A stretch of DNA of 64,000 bases, taken from Bombus terrestris. Taxonomy: Eukaryota > Arthropoda > Insecta > Hymenoptera > Apidae. The position numbers and the translations under genes are program-made. Every line of letters begins with the position of its first letter. The first letter of the stretch is position 1. Shown one piece after another: positions 9,717 through 19,349 of the stretch. Under the pieces are notes generated by a model, which saw only the letters and a program-made list of their open reading frames with translations, was not told where the DNA came from and did no database searches. The stretch lies in the NCBI RefSeq assembly GCF_910591885.1, contig NW_025963555.1, positions 3,720,001 through 3,784,000 of the forward strand. The letters run 5' to 3'.

Positions 9717-10244
9717 ATGGTCGGCACACCTCCGCTGCTGTCCGCGAACACGACGGCATGGTTGGCCCTACTGGAGAGGCAATTCGAAGCAGCGCGGATT
9801 ACGGACGACAACATAAGGAACGTGACGCTAGGCAAATGCCTCAGCGATCAACAGCTACAGGACGTCGAAGACCTTATGACGAATCCCCCAGGCACGGGAC
9901 ACTAGCGAAAACTAAAACACGCGCACACTCGCATATTAACCGCTACGGACGCGATAAGGGTAAGGAAGTTGTTGGAAAGCGAAGAGATGGACAATAGAAA
10001 GCCATCCCAATTTTACCAACATCTCAAAAACTATACGCTTTTAGCTCATTTTTACTTACCTCGCTTTTACCACAATTTTACCCTCACGCTATGGAGGAAC
10101 CGACTACCTGCCCGCATCAGACGTATCCTTTCCGCAGTCGACTCTGACCCGGAAATGTTAATGCGGCAAGCTGACCTGATCGCTGAAGAATTCGGTGAGG
10201 ATTATCAGCGCACCGCCCGAATAACAATGGTAATCGACCTGTAG
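9717..10244 (+). pseudogene. Gypsy gag N-terminal relic
   Basis: The frame opens with PPLLSANTTAWLALLERQF, the typical start of insect Gypsy capsid proteins, then LMTNPPGTGH. An in-frame TAG (9903-9905) follows. The same frame continues as ILTATDAIRVRKLLESEEM, then DNRKPSQFYQHLKNY and LWRNRLPARIRRILSAVDSD, and LMRQADLIAEEF, all standard Gypsy capsid landmarks. The frame is preserved throughout with just this one stop. The zinc knuckle and everything up to RNase H are lost: LTR-like sequence starts at 10240. Confidence 0.82.
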
Positions 10245-10560
10245 CGGCACATGAGTCAACGGACATTTTGAATCAGGTTGTGGTTTTGCCTCGGTTTGTC
10301 AAACCGTTAAATTATATGTTTTATAAAAGCAAATAAACTCCGAGCGAAGACAATCTCACCGCTACGCGCAACCGTCGATCAACGGCGAATTCAAATGTTC
10401 CAGCTCTCCCCCAACTAATATAAATACATGGAAGCGATCGCACGCGACATTGACGGTTATCAGTGATCAAGACGATTAGTTGCGAATTATTGACGAGTAT
10501 ATCAAGGACTTTGTACGAAACGTATTATTTATTACTTTTAAATATATGTGACGATCAGTT
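10240..10560 (+). mobile_element. LTR-like relic beginning TGTAGCGGCAC
   Basis: It starts TGTAGCGGCAC exactly where gag similarity stops. It contains a TATA box (TATAAATA, 10419-10426) and an arthropod initiator-like TTATCAGTGA about 40 bases downstream (10458-10467), then AT-rich sequence. The same start and promoter layout occur at 12634. This looks like a solo or partial LTR that replaced the protease-RT part of the host Gypsy. The right end is uncertain. Confidence 0.45.
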
Positions 10561-10631
10561 GCAAGTAATCTGCTTCGTTACTATCTAATACTCCATTCCA
10601 ACCTATCCTCCACACGTTTATCGAGTGGTCG

Positions 10632-11144
10632 ATGCAATTCGAAGCTAGATTCCGCGAGTTGAAACGCGTCCTCGCTAACGCCACGATATTAGCGCATCCG
10701 ATACCTGACACGACCGTTAGCCTCGCGGTAGACGCATCCGAATATGCATTAGGAGCGGTCCTGCTGCAACGCGTCAACGACTTCTGGCAGCCGTTATGGT
10801 TTCTTACCAAACCGTTGCATTCCGTCCAACGAAAGTACTGCGCTTACGATCGCGAGCTACTGGCGATGTACACTGGGGTCAAGCGACTTCGACACGTCAT
10901 AGATGGGAAAAATTTCATAATTTTCACAGATGAGAAATCCCTTACGTACGCGTTTAACCAAAATCCCGATAAATGTACGCCGCGACAATGCCGACAGTTG
11001 GATTACATTGAACAATTCACCACAGACATACGATACATTAAGGGGCTAGACAATAACGTAGCCGACGCTCTATCACGCATTGAAGCGATAGGAAAGCCAG
11101 TGGACCATCGAACTCTTGCTGCCGCGCAAGAAACCGACAACTAA
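10632..11144 (+). pseudogene. Gypsy pol relic: RNase H domain
   Basis: The frame shows FEARFRELKRVLANATILAH, VSLAVDASEYALGAVLLQR (first Asp), KYCAYDRELLAMY (Glu), FIIFTDEKSLTYAF (Asp), then CRQLDYIEQFTTDIRYIKG and NNVADALSRIEAI. This is the Ty3/Gypsy RNase H that degrades RNA in the RNA-DNA hybrid. The preceding RT palm (YVDD) is not present. The first stop (TAA 11142-11144) lies in the linker to integrase, and the frame can be followed onward without phase shift. The domain core itself is nearly intact apart from substitutions such as His to Glu in the TDHK motif. Confidence 0.85.
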
Positions 11145-11960
11145 CTAAGAGACATCGTCAGCTCCGGTATTTCCTAGTTACGGTTAAAGGAAATACGATT
11201 CGCTGATCACGACGTAGAAATATATTGTGACGTATCGGGCGACATCGTCCGACCATACGTACCGAAATTCTAGCGACGCGACGTATTTTAATAGCTCCAC
11301 GAACTTTCCCATCCAGGGATACGCGGCACTCAATACCTGGTGACGATGCGTTTCGTCTGGCCCTCCATAAACAAGGATACCCGAAATTTGACAAGACAAT
11401 CTATCCCGAGCAAGCAATGTAAAGTTACTAGGCACGTATCCTCATCCGTCGTAACATTCGGGGAGTTAGCAGGCCGTTTCGAAAACATTCACATAGACAT
11501 TATCGCGACGCAATATTCGCAAGGTTACCAACATTGCCCGGCGAAAATCGATCGTTTTTCGCGTTAGCTCGAAGCCGTTCCCATCGCCAACATGGAGGCG
11601 GCAACTGTTGCTTCAGCCCCCCTTTCCACGTGGATATCCCGTTTCGACGTACCTTTAAGAAGAAGGACCGATCAAGGACGCCAGTTCGAATCAAACCTAT
11701 TTAACGAATCATGCCGGTTGCTCTGCATTAGGCATTTACGCACGACAGCCTATCACCCCGCGACCAACGGGACGGTAGAGCGCCTGCCCCGAAAACTAAA
11801 AGCAGCAATTAAATGCCACGATATGAGCAACTGTGTAGAAATCTTGCCAATAGTTTTATTAGGCATACGAACAGCTATTAAGGACGTAAAAGCGACGGCA
11901 GCCGAAATGGTTTATGACACCGGCATACGATTGCTGTCCTTAAAGGAAATAGTCGTAGCG
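11145..11960 (+). pseudogene. Gypsy pol relic: integrase domain
   Basis: This stays in the same frame as the RNase H relic, with stops at about 11175, 11271, 11289, 11292 and 11565-11567. Recognisable parts are the zinc-binding region (HELSHPGIRGTQ, RFVWPSINKDTRN, KQCKVTRHVSSS, with Cys replaced by Ser in at least one position), HIDII (first Asp), RRTDQGRQFES (second Asp, 11670-11672) and AYHPATNGTVERLP (Glu), followed by LKAAIKCHDMSN and LPIVLLGIRTA. Similarity ends at MVYDTG, where the right flanking repeat begins, so the C-terminal domain is missing. Decay is by substitution rather than frameshift. Confidence 0.82.
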
Positions 11961-13245
11961 GCACGTGACAGTAAACATTCCAACGGTTTATGTCCCGTGG
12001 TACGCCACACGCAGACTCTATCCGTCGGATAAGATGACTTCCAGATGTCAACGTATCTCCATAGTATATGTTTAGCTAGCCTGAGGACCCATTATAAACC
12101 TTAAGATTTAGTTAACTAAAGTCCTTCAAACAGGCAAATAGTCTTTGATCCAACTACGGGAGGATAGGTGAAATCTATTTTTCCACGGACGACGCTTCCC
12201 GCTAACAACTTTCCCTCAAGAGCTACTAGCATCCTTCTCTAACCATCAACATGGAAATTGTCCAATTAACAGTAACGTCAATTTCCCCCACTTTCCCTAC
12301 GAAGGCCTTTCTCCACGAATCCGAATCCTGGTTAGACACATCCATCATAGTTTTCCTCTGCAGCATCATCGTGCCGGAAAGTCATTCTCCCGTGAGGTCA
12401 CATTAGCAAGTTACAAAGAGCCTTTACACTCGGTAGATATTCTATGTTATGACAAAGAGTTAGTGCAGTCCTACCTGTACCGTAGACAAGAAAGTAGGGT
12501 ACAACTTTTACTCTGGAAGAAAACGAATTCAGTTATCCCGTTGACCGCGGCTTTGTTATTGAATCCAGGATCAATGCCGTTGTCTTCTAGAGTACCTAAT
12601 CACCACGACTACTTGTCAAATTATATAACAATCTGTAGCGGCACTCGTCGGTAAAATTCATAACGGTTTCCGTCCAGTTAACCCGCTACACAAAAAATCG
12701 TGTTTACTGAAAGATGAGTTTATTATAGATCCGACAACCTTAGGTTGCCGAAGGTTAATCAAAATCTGTCGTTTTTGTCGTGATCATATGCCCTCAAGTC
12801 AACTACCCGAAAAATTAACATTTGTAAACAAGGTCGAGAGTTCAGCGTCCGTTGGGATTTTTCAAGAACATCTTCAAAATTCAAATCCCAGCGCCTTTTG
12901 TCAACTCCGACGCATATAAACATAGCGAGCAGGGTAGCGAGGCATTCTTTGTTATCGAGTGACACGAGCAGTAGCAGGTAAACCAATACTTCTTTGCGCC
13001 GATCTATTCGTAATCACGAATCAAGACAAGTGCATTATACGATTAGTATACACGTAGGGTATATTTTAATAAACTACATAGTTAAATATACTCTTGTATT
13101 TTTAAACTTAAATCGCTACCATACATCTCAAATAAAATTCACACTAGTGATTATCTGCTTTATTGCATAACAACAACGTCTAATCCAAATGAAGATTCGT
13201 TTCACGCTTCTAACCCTAATCATAATGTGAATCCGACCTATATGA
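11938..13245 (+). repeat. Gypsy right flanking repeat (probable 3' LTR), interrupted
   Basis: It matches 7853-8632 in two parts: 11938-12633 and about 13120-13245. Near its start is TAGCGGCACGTGAC, similar to the TGTAGCGGCAC starts at 10240 and 12634. TATA box at 12093-12098. The interruption is the LTR-like sequence at 12634, and the left copy has no such insertion at the equivalent place (about 8515). Confidence 0.6.
12634..13119 (+). mobile_element. Nested solo LTR-like insertion
   Basis: About 485 bp absent from the equivalent position of the left Gypsy repeat. It begins TGTAGCGGCACTCG and ends near CGCTACCA, an imperfect terminal inverted match. It holds a TATA box (12915-12920), a GTTATCGAGTGA initiator-like site about 35 bases on, and an AATAAAC signal near 13069. 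It therefore has a U3-R-U5 organisation. A clear target-site duplication was not found, and the right end is approximate. Confidence 0.5.
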
Positions 13246-13359
13246 AGATACATGCACATGCCATCGATTTTGACTGACCAAGACTCTCACGCGGAACCGG
13301 AACTCGCAGTGCACCGTGACGAACAGCACATACATAAGCCTCCACTCTCAGCCAGACCG

Positions 13360-13365
13360 TCAGTC
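13360..13365 (+). promoter_or_regulatory. Possible initiator upstream of F-box ORF
   Basis: TCAGTC matches the arthropod initiator consensus and lies about 25 bases before the ATG at 13391. No convincing TATA box is positioned upstream. Weak evidence. Confidence 0.2.
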
Positions 13366-13390
13366 GTGCTCGCGCAACAGTAGAAGCAAC

Positions 13391-13603
13391 ATGGAGTTTT
13401 TGAGATCTCTACTACGCGTCGTTGGTTTGTTCGTGCCAAGTAAGGTCGATATCATTTCCGAACTACCACTGGAAGTTTCGCACTTGATACTTCGAAAATT
13501 GGATCCCTCGTCCCTGCAGAGCGCCGCGCTTGTCTCGCGCAGATGGTTCAACGTATGTAGATCCGACAGGTGTCTACGGTGGAAAGCGAGACGTCACATG
13601 TGA
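13391..13603 (+). CDS. Small F-box domain protein
   Basis: A 70-residue reading frame from an ATG in good context (GCAACATGG). After a hydrophobic N-terminus (MEFLRSLLRVVGLFV) comes a nearly complete F-box at about residues 20-68: IISELPLEVSHLILRKLDP, then LQSAALVSRRWFNVCRSD and CLRWKARRH. F-boxes bind Skp1 and recruit substrates to SCF ubiquitin ligases; this copy has no visible substrate-binding repeat. The TGA at 13601-13603 is followed in the same frame by 74 further open codons (to 13828), with a basic start (HTKKRVRM) and an RGRGEG stretch. The protein may thus be truncated by a point mutation, or the gene may be spliced. An upstream in-frame ATG at 13316 is less likely. A poly(A) signal lies at 13917. 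It sits just past the decayed Gypsy element. Confidence 0.62.
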   Translation: MEFLRSLLRVVGLFVPSKVDIISELPLEVSHLILRKLDPSSLQSAALVSRRWFNVCRSDRCLRWKARRHM

Positions 13604-13828
13604 CATACGAAAAAGCGGGTGAGGATGCAATTTCTCGAACCTGCAGCCGCTAAAGCTACCAACCAAGAATCAAGAAGTAGAGGACGTGGTGAGGGGAACC
13701 TAAGGCACGAAATAAGCTTATCCGCTGCTCGTACGGCGGTCGTCGTTGGAAGGTTACGCGGTCCTCCGAAAATTTCGATGCGAGATCGCCCCATCGATGT
13801 TGGACCACTAAAATGTATTAGACTCTAA
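13604..13828 (+). other. In-frame continuation of the F-box ORF after TGA
   Basis: The frame continues without another stop until 13828 and encodes a basic segment followed by FLEPAAAKATNQESRSRGRG and VVVGRLRGPPKISMRDRP. I recognise no domain. It could be a former C-terminus cut off by a nonsense change, or 3' UTR that is open by chance. Confidence 0.35.
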
Positions 13829-13916
13829 CTCATGTATGTACCTTAATTTGACTGCTTGCTTCTGCGAGAACTTGAAACTGTCTTGTCCGGATTCAGAACT
13901 GTAGCGTGAAGCTTGA

Positions 13917-13922
13917 AATAAA
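13917..13922 (+). terminator. Polyadenylation signal AATAAA after F-box ORF
   Basis: AATAAA about 90 bases after the extended frame and 310 bases after the TGA, on the same strand. It is consistent with a short polyadenylated transcript or a retrocopy. Confidence 0.45.
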
Positions 13923-13984
13923 ATGGTTTTACTGAGACAGCAATGTGTTTCAGTCACGCTAATGCTATCGGTATCGTAACAGGC

Positions 13985-14890
13985 CCATTATTGAATATTA
14001 ACTACAACGTATCACCGCTGCGATTGGAGATTTTTCGTCAATTAGGAGCGAGATATGCTCCTCATTGGCTGCCAAATACAGCGCACATCAGCTGGCTCGA
14101 GCTACTATATCATCTCTGGTCCTTGACATATCAAGCGTAATTGCAGTTTTGCATATTCAGGTTAGAATATTCAAATCAACGTATCTCCGTTTCTATAGCG
14201 CAAATGGCTACAATGCGATGCCCGTTATATTTCATATCTGATGTCATAACCAGCGCACATCAGCTGGTTTGGAGTCAACTCTGGGGTCTGTCAAACCCAG
14301 CGTAATTGCTGGTTTGCATATTCAGGCTTACATATTCACAAAAACGTATGTCCGCTTCTATTGCATATATTTAGACTATTAATAGCGCGTTACACTTCAT
14401 ATTTGCACCCAGATTCACCGCACATTAGCTGGTTCCAGCTGTATCAGATTTGGTCCTTGAAATATCCATCGCAATTACAGTATTGCGTTTGCAGTCTTAA
14501 ATATTGAAATCATATTATGTCCGTTTCAGCGGCACATTTTCGGAAAATTCGATGCGCGTTATAATCCTCATTTGCTGCCAAGCGCAGCGCACATGAGCTG
14601 ATTTGAGCTATGTTAAATCCGGACCCAGCCAAATCCGGTATAATTGTAGTTTTGCATATTCATGCTTAAATGTTCAAATCAACCTATCCAGCGCATATCT
14701 GCTGGTTTCCGCTATGTCAACTCTGGACCGTGTCAAACACAGCGTAATTGCAGTTTTGCATAATCAGGATTAAATATTCATGCCCACGTATCACCGTTTC
14801 TGTTGCATATATGTCTACAATTCGATGCGCCTTATACTTCACATTTGCTGCCAAATATAGTGCATATCAGCCGTTTTTTCACTATACCAA
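13985..14890 (+). repeat. Degenerate ~165-bp satellite, block 1
   Basis: Repeated landmarks are TAATTGCAGTTTTGCATATT, TTAAATATTCAAATCAACG, TATCTCCGTTTCTAT, TGCTGCCAAATACAGCGCAC, CATCAGCTGGTTTG and GTCAAATCCAGCG. Successive GCATATT-type landmarks at 14151, 14316, 14483 and 14653 give periods of about 165-170. One unit is shortened to about 105. The copies are strongly diverged, so the array is old and not being homogenised. Confidence 0.85.
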
Positions 14891-16424
14891 CTATTACGTT
14901 GCGTGATAGGAAACGTGCGACGACCCTCGGTATTTAGCCGATAAGGGCCCGCTGACCGTTATTTAGACCCTCAACAAACCGAAGCACCCACCATAATCTT
15001 AGACTTTTTAAGTAATTCTAGATGATCCTTTCCATCTTGCACGTGCAATTTCTAAAATGTTTTCGATTGATGTGTGTTCCTTAGAAAAGTCCTTAGGTTT
15101 ATTCTGCGCTCTTAGAAATGAGGGAAAAGCTGGTAGTTATATAATAGGAAAAACGCTAATTACATAACATTAAACCGAACATTTACCTAATGTAAATGTG
15201 TGGATTTTCCCATGAACAAGGTCACCCATGTGCCACGTTGGTAGCATGCTTACTTCTCCTATCTTCATTCAGCAACACTGGTCATATCCAATGGGTATCG
15301 CGGATCCTTGTTGTTGAGGTTATTCGGTGTTTAAAGAGAGAAAAACGCGTGGATAAAGTGTAAGGTACAAGATATATGTTTAATTTAATAGAGAAGTGTA
15401 ATAATAAGTAGGAATACAATTGGAGCTGGTCCAGATCCGCACGCTAGCAATGTTACCTTATAACTGAAAACCCCGAAGCCAACGTCGCCTGTCTACTGTT
15501 TATGGTCTGCCTTCCTGCTATTCTTTTGTCTACATGCTGTCGATGACTTCAGCGCTTGAGAAAAGTAAAAAGACCCGATGTGGAGTTTTCCTAGAAGTGG
15601 TGACCACTTCAATACTTGTCCTCCCTTCTCATAACGAATGGAGTGAACAACGAATCAGCTTCATTCGTTCAAAAATTACCTACATACCGAGTTTTCCTCC
15701 GTAAGTAAATAAGAGGGGAAGGCCAGTTATATCTCGATTCGAATACTCTCAACACCAAAGACTTCTTCGAAGACCACCTATATATCCGTACTCAATCTAG
15801 GTCTTCAGATCAGTCAACATATCTACCCGGTTTCTCTCATATCAGATGAATCCATTTCTTCGACACCTATATCTTAAACAGCGGAGTAACTAACTTGTGT
15901 TGCTGTACAAACTTGTTGGAAATACATATTTTATAACTATTGAGATATGTATAATTTTTGTGCTGCAATAGGTCGAGTGCGTAGTGGAGATGTTTGTATG
16001 AGGATATCAGTGTGTGGAGATATGTGTGTGCGCGGCGACTGAGAAACAGACGAATGTAAACAGTTCGGTCGGTTAACAGTCTACAAAAGGTCGGGTATGG
16101 AAGAAAGTCCTGAGACGTGTGCAAGTGTGTAACGATAAATATTCTAGAAATCGTTTATAAAATAAATATGTGTCTACATTAATAGTAATGCCCAGCGTAA
16201 ATTTAATGTTTCCAAAACAATATTTCGGCCATCAAGATCCACAATTCTCATCAATAACACTGTTGGTCGCAGAGTTATACCACCGCAACCACCTCTATTA
16301 TCTTAACGGAAATCAGGGGATCGATCAATACGCGGTGTAGATTTTTAGAATCGTAACGGGAATTTGCGACTCCCGTTGACGCGCTTCCTCGCGATCAAAT
16401 CTCCCCACGGTTGGACAAATTGAA
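14891..16424 (+). mobile_element. LTR-retrotransposon-like island inside the satellite
   Basis: Non-satellite sequence between blocks 1 and 2. Its 3' end (16357-16398) matches the Gypsy-type leader motif found backwards at 9213-9256, and an AATAAATATG signal lies near 16160. This suggests an LTR plus leader remnant on the plus strand. It is interrupted by a solo Copia LTR (15312-15614). No ORF with a known domain is visible in the rest (14891-15311, 15620-16350). Confidence 0.4.
15312..15614 (-). mobile_element. Solo Copia LTR with 5-bp TSD
   Basis: The reverse complement matches the 5' LTR of Copia-2 (21406-21696) over its whole length, including CACCACTTCTAGGAAAACTC, ACAGTAGACAGGCGACGTTG and CACTTTATCCACGCG. 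The ends are TGTTG and an altered TATTG. CTTGT occurs on both sides (15307-15311 and 15615-15619), the 5-bp duplication expected for Copia. No internal sequence remains, so it probably formed by LTR-LTR recombination. Confidence 0.88.
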
Positions 16425-18003
16425 ATCAACTCTGGCCCATGTCAAATTCAGGCGTAAATCCTCCATTTTTACATTTTCAGACTCAAATATTCAAACCAAC
16501 CTATCTCCGTTTCTAATGCAGATATGCAGACAACACGATGTTCCTTGTTCTCCACATTTCCTGCCAAATACAGTTCACATCTGCTAGTTAGAGCTACCTC
16601 AAGTCTGAACCCTGTCAAATCCAGTGCAATTACAGTCTTCATATTCATGCCTGAACATTCAGATCAACGTATCGCTGTTTCTATTGCAGATATGTCGACA
16701 ACTGGATGCGCGATATACTCCATATTTGCTGATAAATACAGTGCAGATCATACGAATTACGCTATATCATATCAGTATCGAATCAAATCCACCTAATTGC
16801 AGTTTTTAATGTACATTATTAAATATTCAAATCCACGTATCACCGTTACTGTTGGAAATGTGTCGACAATACGATGTACCTTGTACTCCATATTTCTTGA
16901 AAATTAAACCAACATCATCCAATTAGCGCTATGTCCACTCTGGTCCGGTCAAACCCAACGTAACTGCAGTTTTGCATTTTCACACCTAAATATTCAAATC
17001 AACGAATCTCCATTTCTATGGCACATATGGCTATAATTAAATGCTCGTTATACTCCCCATTTGCAGCCAAATACAGAACATATCAGCAGCTTTGCGCTAT
17101 GTCGACTCTGGACTCTGTGATGTGCAGCGTAATTGAAGTTTTGCATATTCAGGAATAAACATTCAGATCAATGTGTCTCCGCCTCTATAGCATATATGCC
17201 GACAACCGCTTCATATTTGCAGCCAAATACAGCGCATATCAGCTGGTCAGCGTTATGTCGACTCTGGTTCCTGTCAAATTCAGCATGATTGCAGTTTTGC
17301 CTATTCAAGCTCAAATATTCAAATCAACGTATCTACGATTCTGTTACAGATACGCCGACAATTCAATGCGCTGCCATTTGCTGCCAAATACAGTGCACAT
17401 CTGTGGGCTGGCGCTATGTCAACTCTGGACCGTGCCAAATACAGCGTAATTGCAGTTTTGCTTATTCAGGCTTAAATATTCAAATCTACGTATCTCTGTT
17501 TCTAATGCAGATATGACGATGTATTTATGCGTGTATTAAGACTCCACATTGGCTCCCAAATTTAGCACACATCAGACGGTTTGTGCTATGTCAACTGTGG
17601 GCTCTGTAAAACCCAGCATCATTGCTGTTTTGCATATTAATGTTTATCTATTCAGATCAACGTGACTTCGCTTCTATCGCAGATATGTCGACAATTCGAT
17701 GCGCGTTATACTCCAGATTTCCTGCAGTAACATTACTCATCTGTTCGTTTGAGATATGACAACTCCGGGCTCTGTCAAATCTAGCGAAATTGCTGTTTTG
17801 CATATTCATGCTTAGATATTCAAATCACCGTATCGCCGTTTGCATTGCAGATATGCCGACAGCACGAAGCGGGTTATACTCCACATTCGCTGCCAAATAC
17901 AGTGCACATTATCTGGTTTGAGTTATGTAACTTGTGGACGCAGCCAAACTCATGGCATCTGCAGTTTTGCATATTCAGGTTTAAATATTCAAGTCAACAT
18001 ATT
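16425..18003 (+). repeat. Degenerate ~165-bp satellite, block 2
   Basis: The same unit as block 1, with about nine or ten diverged copies. Landmarks such as GCAGTTTTGCATATTCAGG and CTGCCAAATACAG recur. It stops abruptly at CAACATAT where the 18004 insertion begins. Confidence 0.85.
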
Positions 18004-18392
18004 GTAGTATCGTGAGGAAAAGGCCTCATTCGAAATCGATCAAAACAATGTCGTCTGTCGTCCGGTTGTTAGTTTACATCAGGAAGAAAGCCTATATGAC
18101 TAAAGTCACCTTGTACTTGCGGAGCGTTAACAGAATGGGGTTAGAGAGAGGGAAAACTAACGCTAATGGAGGGGGTCGATTTAACTTTAAAGAGTTGCTG
18201 ATCGATAAGCGTTGAGCGGTTGATCGAGAAATGAGAGTGTGTCGAGAGGTCAGAGTTAATCGAGAAGTCGAAGAGTAGAGTTGTTAGCGCTGTCGAGTTG
18301 CGAGAGGTGTTAGCGTTGCTGAGAGTGGAGTTGTTAGCGTTGTCGAGTTGCGAGAGGTGTTAGCGTTGCTGCGAGTGGAGTTGTTAGTGCTT
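18004..18392 (+). mobile_element. LTR-like insertion with internal 50-bp repeats
   Basis: About 390 bp of unrelated sequence splits a satellite unit. It begins TGTAGTATCGTGAGG (TG start). Its 3' part is rich in GTTAGCG and GAGTTG motifs, similar in style to the transcribed part of the LTR-like element at 40364-43389. It could be part of an LTR. No target-site duplication was found. Confidence 0.35.
18278..18390 (+). repeat. 50-bp tandem minisatellite
   Basis: GAGTTGTTAGCGCTGTCGAG starts recur at 18278, 18328 and 18378, an exact 50-base period with about 2.2 copies. Confidence 0.8.
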
Positions 18393-19349
18393 TCCATTTT
18401 CAGGATTAAATATTCAAATCAAGCTTCTTCCGTTTCCGTTGCAGATATGTCGACAATTCGAGTTAACGTCGTACTGCCAAGTGTATTATTCATCAGCCGG
18501 TTTGCGCTATGTCGCTTCTGACCATTGTTAAATCCAGCGCAATTGCAATTTTGGATACTCATGCACGAATAATCGAATCAACGTATCTCCGTTAGTGTGG
18601 CAAATCTGTCGAGATTTCGATGAGACTTGTACCCCACTTTTCTTGCCAAATGCAGCGCACACCAGCCAGTTTCCGTTATGTCCTCTCTGGTTTCAGTCAA
18701 ATCCGGCATAATTGTAGTTTTGCATATTCATGCATAATGTTCAAATCAACCTATACAGCGCATATCTGCCGGTTTGCGCGATGTCAATTCTGGACCGTGT
18801 CAAATCCAGTGTAATTGCAGTTTTGCATATTAAGGCTGAATTATTCGTTAGAACGTATCTGCACTGGTATTAGATATATGTCGAAAATGCTATGCGCGGT
18901 AGCTCCACATTTGCTGCCAAATAGAGCGCACATCAGTGGGCTGGCGCTAAATAAACTCTGGATCGTGTCAAATCCAGCGTAATTGCAGTTTTGCTTATTC
19001 AGGCTTAAATATTCAAATCTACGTATCTCTGTTTCTAATGCAGATATGACGATGAAATGATGCGTGTTATACTCCACATTGGCTCCCAAATTTAGCACAC
19101 ATCAGACGGTTTGTGCTATGTCAACTCTGTAGCCTGTGAAATCCAATGTAATTGCAGTTTTGCTTACATAGGCTGAATCTTTCATTAGAACACATTGCGC
19201 TGTTATTAGCTATATGTCGGAAATGCGATGCGCGCTATACTCCACATTTGCTGCCAGATACAGTGAACGCAATCCGGTTTTAGCTATGTAAAATCTAGCG
19301 TATTTGCAGTTTTGTATATTCAGTATTAAGCATTCTCAAATCGAGCGTA
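18393..19349 (+). repeat. Degenerate ~165-bp satellite, block 3
   Basis: The same satellite as blocks 1 and 2. Within it, 18960-19115 closely resembles 17430-17585 of block 2, including TTTAGCACACATCAGACGG, so some units were duplicated later. It ends where the mariner begins. Confidence 0.82.

Larger units (their letters stand above)
7853..13245 (+). mobile_element. Decayed Ty3/Gypsy retrotransposon with nested insertions
   Basis: Two diverged direct repeats (7853-8632 and 11938-13245, the second interrupted) flank a Gypsy internal region with gag (9717-10244), RNase H (10632-11144) and integrase (11200-11960) remnants in the expected order on the plus strand. Protease and reverse transcriptase are missing, apparently replaced by LTR-like sequence at about 10240-10560. 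The end of integrase runs straight into the right repeat. The copy is old and non-functional. Confidence 0.7.

Noticed and set aside
15867..16124. An 85-codon minus-strand frame
   Set aside because: No domain; it lies in LTR-like sequence without coding signals.
17171..17516. Short frames in the 165-bp satellite
   Set aside because: They follow the repeat unit in different phases and are not conserved between copies.
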